The notes under the pieces: model-generated
The model's database searches: none
Told to the model about the DNA's origin: nothing
The model's input: the letters and a program-made list of their open reading frames with translations, nothing else
Program-made: the position numbers and the translations under genes
From: Limnohabitans radicicola
GTDB lineage: Bacteria; Pseudomonadota; Gammaproteobacteria; Burkholderiales; Burkholderiaceae_C
Length of the DNA stretch: 64,000 nt
Assembly (NCBI RefSeq): GCF_014837235.1
Contig: NZ_JACYFT010000002.1
Span: 558,001-622,000 of the forward strand
Direction: 5' to 3'
Shown here: positions 15,434 through 24,953 of the stretch, one piece after another
Layout of the letters: every line of letters starts with the position of its first letter
Numbering within the stretch: the stretch's first letter is position 1

Positions 15434-17332
15434 ATGGGCCGCTTTGCTGACTTTCACGCACGTTCAATCCATGACCGCGACGCCTTTTGGGGCGAGCAGG
15501 CCAAGCTGGTGGACTGGAAAGTCCAACCGCAGCAAATCTGTGATTACAGCAACCCGCCGTTTGCAAAATGGTTCGTCGGTGGCCAAACCAACCTTTGCCA
15601 CAACGCGGTGGACCGCCACCTGGCCGAGCGCGCCGATCAGCCTGCGCTGATTTTTGTGTCGACCGAAACCGACCAGGAGAAAACCTACACCTTCCGTGAC
15701 CTGCATGCCGAAGTGCAGCGCATGGCCGCCATCCTGAAAGACCTCGGTGTGGTCAAGGGCGACCGCGTGCTGATCTACATGCCCATGATTGCTGAAGCGG
15801 CATTCGCCATGTTGGCCTGTGCCCGTCTGGGTGCGATCCACTCGGTGGTGTTCGGCGGTTTCGCCTCGCACTCGCTGGCAACGCGCATCGAGGACGCGTC
15901 GCCCAAGGTCATCATCAGCGCTGATGCCGGTTCGCGTGGTGGCAAGGGAGTCCCTTACAAGCCCTTGCTTGACGAAGCCATCCAGTTGTCGGCCCACAAA
16001 CCCACCAACGTGATCATGGTCGACCGCAAGCTGGCGGCTTTCACACCGGTGGCGGGTCGCGATGTGGATTACGCCACCGAGCGCGCCAAGCACATGGATG
16101 CCGTGGTGCCTTGCGAGTGGGTCGAGTCCACACACCCCAGCTACACGCTTTACACCTCGGGCACCACTGGCAAGCCCAAAGGCGTTCAGCGTGACACCGG
16201 TGGCTACACCGTGGCGCTGGCCGCCAGCATCCCGCACATTTACCAGGGCAAGCCCGGTGGCACGTTCTTTTGCACCAGCGACATCGGCTGGGTGGTGGGC
16301 CACAGTTACATCATCTATGGCCCGCTGATCGGTGGCATGGCCACCATCATGTACGAGGGCCTGCCGATCCGCCCTGACGGTGGCATCTGGTGGAGCCTGG
16401 TCGAGAAGTACAAGGTCAACGTCATGTTCAGCGCGCCCACGGCCATCCGTGTGCTCAAAAAGCAAGACCCTGCGCTGCTCACCAAATACGACCTGTCCAG
16501 CCTGCAAGCGCTGTTCCTGGCTGGTGAGCCGCTGGACGAGCCGACCGCCAAATGGATTTCCGAAGGTCTGGGCGGTAAACCGATCATCGACAACTACTGG
16601 CAGACCGAAACCGGTTGGCCGATCCTGACCATCTGCAACGGCGTGGAAAAAGCCCCGAGCAAGTTCGGCTCGCCCGGCAAGGCGGTTTATGGCTACAACG
16701 TCAAACTGGTGGACGACCAGACCGGCGAAGAGTTGACCGGCGCCAACCAGAAGGGCGTGTTGACCATTGAGGGCCCACTGCCCCCCGGCAACCTGCAAAC
16801 CATCTGGGGTGACGACGAGCGTTTCGTCAAGACCTACTGGAAGACCGTTCCCAACAAGCTGGTTTACAGCACGTTCGATTGGGCTGTGCGTGACGAAGAT
16901 GGTTACTTCTTCATTTTGGGCCGCACCGACGACGTGATCAACGTGGCCGGTCACCGCCTGGGTACGCGCGAGATCGAAGAAAGCATCTCCAGCCACCCCA
17001 ATGTGGCCGAAGTGGCGGTGGTCGGCGTGGCCGACCAGCTCAAAGGGCAGGTGGCCATGGCGTTTGCCATCGCCAAGGACACCTCGGGTCTGACCGATGC
17101 GGCTGCACGCCTCAAGCTCGAAGGCGAGGTCATGAAGGTGGTGGACTCGCAGCTGGGTGCGGTCGCCCGTCCTTCCCGTGTGTTCTTTGTCTCGGCCTTG
17201 CCCAAGACCCGCAGCGGCAAGCTGCTGCGCCGGGCGATCCAGGCCGTGGCCGAGGGCCGTGACCCCGGGGACCTGACGACCATGGACGATCCGGCTGCTT
17301 TGCAGCAAATCGTTGACCTGGTCAAAGGCTGA
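15434..17332 (+). CDS. prpE: Propionyl-CoA synthetase
   Basis: The predicted protein has 632 residues, the usual length of PrpE; AGGAG precedes the ATG by six bases. It is an ANL-superfamily ligase with the N-terminal acetyl-CoA-synthetase segment, the phosphate loop YTSGTTGKPKG, a VQRDTGGY continuation seen in PrpE-type enzymes, the adenylate motif YWQTETGWP, and the C-terminal catalytic lysine in KTRSGKLLRR. It activates propionate to propionyl-CoA through propionyl-AMP. Close relatives also use acetate or other short acids. It stands alone between two hairpins, with no prpBCD genes in the window, and is upstream of the sucAB-lpd operon. Confidence 0.92.
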   Translation: MGRFADFHARSIHDRDAFWGEQAKLVDWKVQPQQICDYSNPPFAKWFVGGQTNLCHNAVDRHLAERADQPALIFVSTETDQEKTYTFRDLHAEVQRMAAILKDLGVVKGDRVLIYMPMIAEAAFAMLACARLGAIHSVVFGGFASHSLATRIEDASPKVIISADAGSRGGKGVPYKPLLDEAIQLSAHKPTNVIMVDRKLAAFTPVAGRDVDYATERAKHMDAVVPCEWVESTHPSYTLYTSGTTGKPKGVQRDTGGYTVALAASIPHIYQGKPGGTFFCTSDIGWVVGHSYIIYGPLIGGMATIMYEGLPIRPDGGIWWSLVEKYKVNVMFSAPTAIRVLKKQDPALLTKYDLSSLQALFLAGEPLDEPTAKWISEGLGGKPIIDNYWQTETGWPILTICNGVEKAPSKFGSPGKAVYGYNVKLVDDQTGEELTGANQKGVLTIEGPLPPGNLQTIWGDDERFVKTYWKTVPNKLVYSTFDWAVRDEDGYFFILGRTDDVINVAGHRLGTREIEESISSHPNVAEVAVVGVADQLKGQVAMAFAIAKDTSGLTDAAARLKLEGEVMKVVDSQLGAVARPSRVFFVSALPKTRSGKLLRRAIQAVAEGRDPGDLTTMDDPAALQQIVDLVKG

Positions 17333-17340
17333 AACAAGAG

Positions 17341-17367
17341 GACCTCGCCCCGGCGGGGTCTTTTTTT
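17341..17367 (+). terminator. Intrinsic terminator of prpE
   Basis: A GC-rich stem of nine pairs with one G-U pair starts nine bases after the prpE stop codon and is followed directly by seven T residues. This is a textbook rho-independent terminator and separates prpE from the sucA operon. Confidence 0.85.
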
Positions 17368-17392
17368 GCCCATGCATCCCTAAGATGTAAGT

Positions 17393-17419
17393 TTGATATC
17401 GGTGAAGCCATGGCACAAT
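17393..17419 (+). promoter_or_regulatory. Possible promoter of the sucA operon
   Basis: TTGATA and CACAAT are spaced 15 bases apart, about 120 bp before the sucA start and after the prpE terminator. The spacing is short for a sigma70 promoter, so this is only a candidate. Confidence 0.25.
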
Positions 17420-17508
17420 GCGCGAGTTACTCAGGCCCTTCCCATGCCACAGTCGCATCCGCCAACCGGTTCAGCCGTGTCGCGGAAGGTAAATATCAAC
17501 CAACTAAT

Positions 17509-17525
17509 GTTTCCCAGAGGGAAAC
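17509..17525 (+). promoter_or_regulatory. Stem-loop abutting the sucA ribosome-binding site
   Basis: A perfect 7-bp inverted repeat (GTTTCCC, AGA loop, GGGAAAC) ends immediately before the GGAGGT ribosome-binding site of sucA. It may stabilise the mRNA 5' end or influence ribosome access; no T-run follows, so it is not a terminator. Confidence 0.45.
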
Positions 17526-17540
17526 GGAGGTCAGCGAATC

Positions 17541-20408
17541 ATGAGCGAGACAAATTCCGTCTACGCTGCCTACTCAGGCAACACCCACCTTTTCGGAGGT
17601 AACGGCCCGTACGTCGAAGAGATGTACGAAAACTACCTGGCCAACCCAGGCAGCGTGCCCGACTCCTGGCGCGAATATTTTGACGCCCTCCAGCACGTTC
17701 CCGCAGTCGATGGCTCCAACGCCAAAGATGTGCCCCACATGCCTGTCATCAACGCCTTTGCCGAACGCGCCAAGGCCGGCGGCACCAAAGTGGTCATGGC
17801 CAGCGAAAACGTCGAGATGGGCCGCAAGCGCACCGCTGTGCAGCAACTGATCGCCGCCTACCGCAACGTAGGCCAACGCTGGGCCGATCTGGACCCACTC
17901 AAGCGCACCGAGCGCCCGAACATCCCCGATCTCGATCCCGCTTTCTACGGCTTCTCTGACGCCGACCAGGAAACCGTGTTCGACACCAGCAACACCTTTT
18001 TTGGCAAGAACAACATGTCCTTGCGCGAGCTGCTCAACGCACTGCGCGAGACCTACTGCGGCACGATCGGTGCCGAGTACATGTACACCACCGAGCAGGC
18101 TGAAAAGCGCTGGTGGCAGCAAAAGCTCGAAAGCATCCGCAGCAAGCCCAACTTTGGCGCTGAAAAGAAAAAGCAGATCCTCGACCGCTTGACAGCTGCC
18201 GAAGGTCTGGAGCGCTACCTGCACACCAAATACGTGGGCCAGAAGCGTTTTTCGCTCGAAGGTGGCGAGAGCTTCATTGCTGCCATGGACGAGCTGATCC
18301 AGCAAGCCGGTGCCAAAGGCGTGCAGGAAGTCGTGATCGGCATGGCCCACCGTGGCCGCCTGAACGTGCTGGTCAACACCATGGGCAAGTTGCCCTCGGA
18401 CCTGTTTGCCGAGTTCGACCACACCGCCCCCGAAGACCTGCCTGCCGGTGACGTGAAATACCACCAAGGTTTCAGCTCGGACGTGAACACCGCTGGTGGC
18501 CCCGTCCACCTGTCGCTGGCGTTCAACCCTTCGCACCTGGAAATCGTGAACCCCGTGGTGGAAGGCTCGGTGCGCGCCCGCATGGACCGCCGCAACGACC
18601 CGTTGGGTCAGCAAGTGCTGCCCGTGCTGGTGCATGGCGATTCCGCCTTTGGCGGCCAGGGTGTGAACCAGGAAACCCTGGCGCTGGCCCAGACCCGTGG
18701 TTACTCCACTGGCGGCACGGTCCACATCATCATCAACAACCAGATCGGTTTCACCACCTCCGACCCACGTGACATGCGCTCGAGCGTGTTCTGCACCGAC
18801 ATCGTCAAGATGGTCGAAGCGCCTGTCCTGCACGTCAATGGCGACGATCCCGAGTCGGTCGTGCTGGCCACCCAGCTGGCCCTCGAATACCGCATGACCT
18901 TCCGCAAGGATGTGGTTCTCGACGTGGTCTGCTTCCGCAAACTGGGTCACAACGAACAGGACACCCCTGCGCTGACCCAGCCGCTGATGTACAAGAAGAT
19001 CGGCGCTCACCCTGGGACACGCAAGCTGTTTGCAGACAAGCTGGCCACACAAGGCCTGGGCGACACCTTGGGCGATGACATGGTCAAGGCCTACCGCGCT
19101 GCGCTGGACGCCGGTAAGAACACCACTGAGCCGGTGTTGACCAACTTCAAGACCAAGTTCACTGTCGATTGGGCGCCTTTCATGGGCAAGAAGTGGACCG
19201 ATGCCGGTGACACCTCTATCCCCTTGGCCGACTGGAAGCGTCTGGCCGAGAGAATTTCGACCATTCCCGAATCGGTCACACCACACCAGCTGGTCAAGAA
19301 AGTCTATGACGACCGTGCCGCCATGGGCCGTGGAGAGATCCCCGTCGATTGGGGCATGGGCGAACACATGGCATTTGCCTCACTGGTCGCCAGTGGTTAC
19401 CCCGTGCGACTGTCCGGCGAAGACTGCGGCCGGGGCACGTTCACGCACCGCCACGCCGTGATCCATGATCAAAAGCGCGAGAAGTGGGACACGGGCACGT
19501 ATGTGGCCTTGCAAAACGTCTCTGACAAACAAGCCCCGTTCGTTGTCATCGACTCGATCCTGTCCGAAGAGGCTGTGCTCGGTTTCGAATACGGCTATGC
19601 CTCGAACGATCCTTACACCTTGGTGATCTGGGAAGCCCAGTTCGGTGACTTCGCCAACGGCGCACAGGTGGTGATTGACCAGTTCATCGCTTCTGGTGAA
19701 GTCAAGTGGGGTCGTGTGAACGGCTTGACCTTGATGTTGCCGCACGGCTACGAAGGCCAGGGCCCCGAGCACAGCTCGGCCCGCGTCGAGCGCTTCATGC
19801 AGCTGGCCGCCGACACCAACATGCAGATCGTGCAGCCGACCACGGCCAGCCAGATCTTCCATGTGCTGCGTCGCCAAATGGTGCGCGACCTGCGCAAGCC
19901 CCTGGTCATCTTCACGCCCAAGTCGCTCTTGCGCAACAAGGATGCCACCAGCCCGGTCTCCGAGTTCACCAAAGGCAGTTTCCAGACCGTCATTGGCGAG
20001 ACCAAAGACATCAAGGCCGACAAGGTCAAGCGTGTGATCGCCTGTTCGGGCAAGGTCTATTACGACCTGGTCAAGCACCGCGAAGCCAAGGGTGCTGACG
20101 ATGTGGCGATCATCCGCGTGGAACAGCTCTATCCATTCCCGCACAAGGCCTTCGCAGCCGAGATCAAGAAGTACCCGAACGCCACCGACGTGGTCTGGTG
20201 CCAGGACGAGCCGCAGAACCAGGGTGCCTGGTTCTTCATCCAGCACAACATCCACGAGAACATGCTCGAAGGTCAGAAACTTGGCTATGCCGGTCGCGCA
20301 GCGTCTGCATCGCCAGCGGTGGGTTATTCACACCTGCACCAGGACCAGCAAAAAGCACTGATCGAAGCGGCCTTCGCGAAGCTCAAGGGCTTTGTGCTGA
20401 CCAAGTGA
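17541..20408 (+). CDS. sucA: 2-oxoglutarate dehydrogenase E1 component
   Basis: The predicted protein has 955 residues, the normal length of the E1 subunit. It is a thiamine-diphosphate enzyme that decarboxylates 2-oxoglutarate and transfers the succinyl group to the lipoyl arm of E2. An N-terminal NTHLFGGNGPYVEEMY segment is typical, followed by the GMAHRGRLNVL block, NQIGFTTSDPRDMRS, and the C-terminal transketolase-like half with GYEGQGPEHSSARVERFMQL. GGAGGT precedes the ATG. It is the first gene of the sucA-sucB-lpdA operon of the TCA cycle, with sucB 45 bp downstream. Confidence 0.97.
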   Translation: MSETNSVYAAYSGNTHLFGGNGPYVEEMYENYLANPGSVPDSWREYFDALQHVPAVDGSNAKDVPHMPVINAFAERAKAGGTKVVMASENVEMGRKRTAVQQLIAAYRNVGQRWADLDPLKRTERPNIPDLDPAFYGFSDADQETVFDTSNTFFGKNNMSLRELLNALRETYCGTIGAEYMYTTEQAEKRWWQQKLESIRSKPNFGAEKKKQILDRLTAAEGLERYLHTKYVGQKRFSLEGGESFIAAMDELIQQAGAKGVQEVVIGMAHRGRLNVLVNTMGKLPSDLFAEFDHTAPEDLPAGDVKYHQGFSSDVNTAGGPVHLSLAFNPSHLEIVNPVVEGSVRARMDRRNDPLGQQVLPVLVHGDSAFGGQGVNQETLALAQTRGYSTGGTVHIIINNQIGFTTSDPRDMRSSVFCTDIVKMVEAPVLHVNGDDPESVVLATQLALEYRMTFRKDVVLDVVCFRKLGHNEQDTPALTQPLMYKKIGAHPGTRKLFADKLATQGLGDTLGDDMVKAYRAALDAGKNTTEPVLTNFKTKFTVDWAPFMGKKWTDAGDTSIPLADWKRLAERISTIPESVTPHQLVKKVYDDRAAMGRGEIPVDWGMGEHMAFASLVASGYPVRLSGEDCGRGTFTHRHAVIHDQKREKWDTGTYVALQNVSDKQAPFVVIDSILSEEAVLGFEYGYASNDPYTLVIWEAQFGDFANGAQVVIDQFIASGEVKWGRVNGLTLMLPHGYEGQGPEHSSARVERFMQLAADTNMQIVQPTTASQIFHVLRRQMVRDLRKPLVIFTPKSLLRNKDATSPVSEFTKGSFQTVIGETKDIKADKVKRVIACSGKVYYDLVKHREAKGADDVAIIRVEQLYPFPHKAFAAEIKKYPNATDVVWCQDEPQNQGAWFFIQHNIHENMLEGQKLGYAGRAASASPAVGYSHLHQDQQKALIEAAFAKLKGFVLTK

Positions 20409-20453
20409 TTCACCAGAACAAACTGACGTTCAATCATTGAGAAAGAATTCAAA

Positions 20454-21698
<1,245 letters not shown>

Positions 21699-21715
21699 AT
21701 CCCTTTGTTTTGAAT

Positions 21716-21739
21716 GCCCCCTGCCCAGGGGGCGTTTTT
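21716..21739 (+). terminator. Intrinsic terminator between sucB and lpdA
   Basis: A perfect 8-bp stem (GCCCCCTG / CAGGGGGC) with a two-base loop and GTTTTT lies 17 bp after sucB and only about 20 bp before the lpdA start. It would reduce transcription into lpdA, so it may act as a partial terminator that sets subunit ratio. Confidence 0.7.
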
Positions 21740-21758
21740 CATCCAGAAGACAATCACC

Positions 21759-23186
21759 ATGAGCAAACAATTCGACGTCGTCGTCATCGGCGGTGGCCCC
21801 GGTGGCTACATCGCAGCCATCCGCGCTGCCCAACTCGGTTTCCAAGTCGCTTGCATCGACGAGTGGAAAAACGCAGCCGGTGGCCCAGCCCCTGGCGGCA
21901 CCTGTACCAACGTGGGTTGCATCCCCTCCAAGGCGCTGCTGCAGTCCAGCGAGCACTTTGAACACGCCAACCACCACTTCGCAGAGCATGGCATCACCGC
22001 CAAGGATGTGAAGATGGACGTGGCCAAGATGATTGCCCGCAAGGACAACGTCGTGAAGCAAAACAACGACGGCATCTTGTACCTGTTCAAGAAAAACAAG
22101 GTCACCTTCTTCCACGGTCGCGGCAGCTTTGCGGGCAAGGCGGAAGGCGGCTACACCATCCATGTGGCTGGCAAGACCGAAGAATCCATCACGGCCAAGC
22201 AAGTCATCATCGCCACAGGCTCCAACGCCCGTGCGCTGCCTGGCACACCGTTTGACGAAGTCAACGTGTTGTCCAACGACGGCGCATTGCGCGTGGGCGC
22301 TGTACCTAAGAAACTGGCCTTGATCGGCTCAGGCGTGATCGGTTTGGAGATGGGTTCTGTGTGGCGTCGTCTCGGCGCTGACGTGACCATCCTCGAAGGC
22401 CTGCCCACATTCCTCGGCGCTGTGGATGAGCAAATCGCCAAAGAAGCCAAGAAGGCTTTTGACAAGCAAGGCCTCAAGATCGAACTCGGCGTGAAAGTGG
22501 GCGAGATCGTCAACGGCAAGAAGGGCGTCACCGTCAACTACACCAACGCCAAAGGCGAAGCGGTGGTGCTCGACGCAGACAAGCTCATCGTGTCGATCGG
22601 CCGCGTGCCCAACACCATCGGTTTGAATGCCGAAGCCATTGGCCTGCAGCTCGACGAGCGTGGCGCCATTGTGGTGGACGGTGATTGCAAAACCAACGTG
22701 CCCGGCGTGTGGGCGGTGGGTGACGTGGTGCGCGGCCCGATGCTCGCGCACAAAGCCGAAGAAGAAGGGGTGGCTGTGGCCGAGCGCATCGCAGGCCAAC
22801 ACGGTCATGTCAACTTCAACACCATTCCTTGGGTCATCTACACCAGCCCCGAAATCGCTTGGGTTGGCCGCACGGAGCAGCAACTCAAGGCCGATGGCGT
22901 GGCTTACAAAGCCGGCACATTCCCGTTCCTCGCGAACGGCCGTGCACGTGCGTTGGGCGACACCACCGGTATGGTGAAGTTCCTGGCCGATGCCACGACC
23001 GACGAAATCCTGGGGGTGCACATGGTGGGTCCACAGGTGTCGGAGTTGATCTCTGAAGCCGTGGTGGCGATGGAGTTCAAGGCCTCGGCCGAAGACATTG
23101 CCCGCATTTGCCATGCGCACCCGTCCTTGAGCGAAGCCACGAAAGAAGCCGCACTGGCCGTAGACAAACGCACCCTGAACTTCTAA
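21759..23186 (+). CDS. lpdA: Dihydrolipoyl dehydrogenase (E3)
   Basis: The predicted protein has 475 residues; the ATG of [12 protein letters not shown] was chosen because the longer frame would start inside the upstream terminator. It shows the FAD motif [10 protein letters not shown], the redox-active disulfide in [16 protein letters not shown], the NAD-binding [11 protein letters not shown], and the C-terminal HAHPSLSEA with the catalytic histidine. It reoxidises the dihydrolipoyl arm of SucB with NAD+. The same protein may also serve pyruvate dehydrogenase or glycine cleavage, which cannot be judged here. A terminator follows 61 bp downstream. Confidence 0.96.
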   Translation: MSKQFDVVVIGGGPGGYIAAIRAAQLGFQVACIDEWKNAAGGPAPGGTCTNVGCIPSKALLQSSEHFEHANHHFAEHGITAKDVKMDVAKMIARKDNVVKQNNDGILYLFKKNKVTFFHGRGSFAGKAEGGYTIHVAGKTEESITAKQVIIATGSNARALPGTPFDEVNVLSNDGALRVGAVPKKLALIGSGVIGLEMGSVWRRLGADVTILEGLPTFLGAVDEQIAKEAKKAFDKQGLKIELGVKVGEIVNGKKGVTVNYTNAKGEAVVLDADKLIVSIGRVPNTIGLNAEAIGLQLDERGAIVVDGDCKTNVPGVWAVGDVVRGPMLAHKAEEEGVAVAERIAGQHGHVNFNTIPWVIYTSPEIAWVGRTEQQLKADGVAYKAGTFPFLANGRARALGDTTGMVKFLADATTDEILGVHMVGPQVSELISEAVVAMEFKASAEDIARICHAHPSLSEATKEAALAVDKRTLNF

Positions 23187-23247
23187 GCCCAAGACCCGTT
23201 GCCGACTGCGGTGGGCAAGGAGTTGGGTTAAAGTTCTTGCATCCCAG

Positions 23248-23275
23248 AAACCCGGGCATTGTTCCGGGTTTTTTT
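23248..23275 (+). terminator. Intrinsic terminator of the suc-lpd operon
   Basis: An 8-bp stem (AAACCCGG / CCGGGTTT) with an 8-base loop and seven T residues lies 61 bp after lpdA and just before zapE. It is a clear rho-independent terminator. Confidence 0.8.
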
Positions 23276-23306
23276 CGGGTTATTTGAAGTCAAAGACCAT
23301 TTGTCC

Positions 23307-24404
23307 ATGTCCGTTCGTGCTGTTTACGAAGAAGAGCTCCGAAAGCGGGGCTTTCAGAGCGATCCGGCCCAACTGCGTGCCATTGAGGCACTGGAGCGCT
23401 GCGCCAACGAGTGGGCCATTTACCGGGCCAAACGCTCCAATGCCCTGAAAAAACTCATCAACCGACCTGAGATCCCCAAAGGGGTTTACATGTTTGGCGG
23501 GGTGGGGCGCGGCAAAAGCTTTTTGATGGACTGCTTTTACGAAGCGGTACCGATCCAGCGCAAGACCCGTTTGCACTTTCACGAGTTCATGCGCGAGGTG
23601 CACCGTGAGTTGGCCGCCATGCAGGGCACTGTCAACCCGCTGGACGTGTTGGGCAAAAAGATGGCCAAGCGCTACCGGCTCATCTGCTTTGACGAATTCC
23701 ATGTGGCCGACATCACCGATGCGATGATCTTGCACCGCCTGCTGGTGGCCCTGTTCGACAATGGGGTGGGCTTTGTCACCACCTCCAACTTTGAGCCCGA
23801 TGGCCTGTACCCCAACGGCCTGCACCGCGACCGCATCTTGCCCGCCATTGCCTTGCTCAACCAGCGCATGCAGGTGCTCAATGTGGACAACGGTACCGAC
23901 TACCGCCGCCGCACGCTGGAGATGGTCAAGCTCTATCACACCCCGCTGGGTGCACAGGCCGATGCCGAGATGGGCGATGCTTTCAACCGCTTGGCCACGG
24001 GGCCAGACGAAGACCCGCAGCTGCACATCGAGGCGCGCAAGATCCAGTCGCGTCGACGCTCCGGTGGTGTGGTCTGGTTTGATTTCATGGCCATTTGCGG
24101 TGGGCCGCGTTCACAAAACGATTACCTCGAAATCGCCACTCAGTTCCACACCGTGCTGCTGAGCAATGTGCCGCAGCTGCCCGTGAGCATGGCGTCCGAA
24201 GCCCGGCGTCTGACCTGGCTGATCGATGTGCTGTACGACCGTCGGGTCAAACTCATTTTGTCTGCGGCTGTGCCGCCCGAGGCGCTTTACACGCAAGGCC
24301 CGATGTCGCACGAGTTCCCGCGCACGATTTCACGCCTGCACGAAATGCAATCCAGCGAATTTTTGGCGCTGGAGCACCGCACGGTGGACACGCACCTCAC
24401 ATGA
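23307..24404 (+). CDS. zapE: Cell division protein ZapE (AFG1-like ATPase)
   Basis: The predicted protein has 365 residues. I chose the ATG of MSVRAVYEEEL; the longer frame would start inside the terminator. It has a Walker A motif GGVGRGKS (64-71), Walker B LICFDEFHV (126-132) with ITDAMIL, and the AFG1-family block FVTTSNFEPDGLYPNGLHRDR. The E. coli homologue is an ATPase that associates with the Z ring late in division and under stress. It heads a four-gene operon in which the next gene overlaps its stop codon by four bases. Confidence 0.94.
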   Translation: MSVRAVYEEELRKRGFQSDPAQLRAIEALERCANEWAIYRAKRSNALKKLINRPEIPKGVYMFGGVGRGKSFLMDCFYEAVPIQRKTRLHFHEFMREVHRELAAMQGTVNPLDVLGKKMAKRYRLICFDEFHVADITDAMILHRLLVALFDNGVGFVTTSNFEPDGLYPNGLHRDRILPAIALLNQRMQVLNVDNGTDYRRRTLEMVKLYHTPLGAQADAEMGDAFNRLATGPDEDPQLHIEARKIQSRRRSGGVVWFDFMAICGGPRSQNDYLEIATQFHTVLLSNVPQLPVSMASEARRLTWLIDVLYDRRVKLILSAAVPPEALYTQGPMSHEFPRTISRLHEMQSSEFLALEHRTVDTHLT

Positions 24405-24745
24405 AGACGCTCGCTTCGGTTTTGGCCTGTCTGAGCATTGCTGCGGGTGCATGGGCGCAGGCGGTGGATGATGTGCCTGCTGAAATTCGTCAGCAAAGGG
24501 ATGCCTTGGCACAGGAGCGCAGCCGCATCAACCAGTCGCATGAGCTGCAAGCCACCGCGTGTTGGCAGAAATTTGCCGTCAACGATTGCCTGGCTGCTGT
24601 GCGCAAAAGCAAACGGGCACAACTGGACCCGATTCACCAGAAAGAGTTGGCGATCAATGCGCAAGAGCGTGCCTGGCGGACCCGCCAGCGCGACGAGCGT
24701 TTGCAGAACAAGGCCAGTGAGCCGGGAGCACGCAGTGAGCAGTGA
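24401..24745 (+). CDS. Small periplasmic protein, function unknown
   Basis: The predicted protein has 114 residues; its start overlaps the zapE stop codon (ATGA). Residues 1-19 form a signal peptide ending in GAWAQA. The mature part is charged and helical, with two cysteines spaced for a disulfide (ATACWQKFAVNDC) and an Arg/Gln/Glu-rich, probably coiled-coil tail. I do not recognise a named family with confidence. Coupling to zapE suggests an envelope or division-related role, but that is only inference from position. Confidence 0.72.
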   Translation: MKTLASVLACLSIAAGAWAQAVDDVPAEIRQQRDALAQERSRINQSHELQATACWQKFAVNDCLAAVRKSKRAQLDPIHQKELAINAQERAWRTRQRDERLQNKASEPGARSEQ

Positions 24746-24746
24746 G

Positions 24747-24953
24747 ATGCACAGCAATCTGCGCTCGCCCGAGCGGCAATTGATCGAGCTGCAAATGGAG
24801 CATGCCGATCTGGACGCCTTGATTGACCAGGCCACAGAAAGTGGTGAGGCCCAGGACGAGTTGCGTCTGCGCCGCTTCAAAAAACGTCGCCTGGCTTTGC
24901 GCGACCAGATCGTGCGTCTGCAGCTGTTGCTTGACCCCAAGGAACCGGCTTGA
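24747..24953 (+). CDS. YdcH-like (DUF465) small coiled-coil protein
   Basis: The predicted protein has 68 residues. The ATG begins one base after the preceding stop codon; a GTG 12 bases earlier is an alternative. The sequence is a charged helical hairpin with HADLDALIDQ and RLRRFKKRRLALRDQI, which matches the DUF465/YdcH pattern of a helix, a turn and a lysine-rich second helix. The function of the family is unknown. Its stop codon overlaps the TTG start of the helicase gene. Confidence 0.75.
   Translation: MHSNLRSPERQLIELQMEHADLDALIDQATESGEAQDELRLRRFKKRRLALRDQIVRLQLLLDPKEPA

Noticed and set aside
15464..17458. A 664-codon open frame on the minus strand
   Set aside because: It is antisense to prpE and would cross the prpE terminator; no protein-like motifs.
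17574..19367. A 597-codon open frame on the minus strand
   Set aside because: It is a shadow of sucA, whose motifs are complete.
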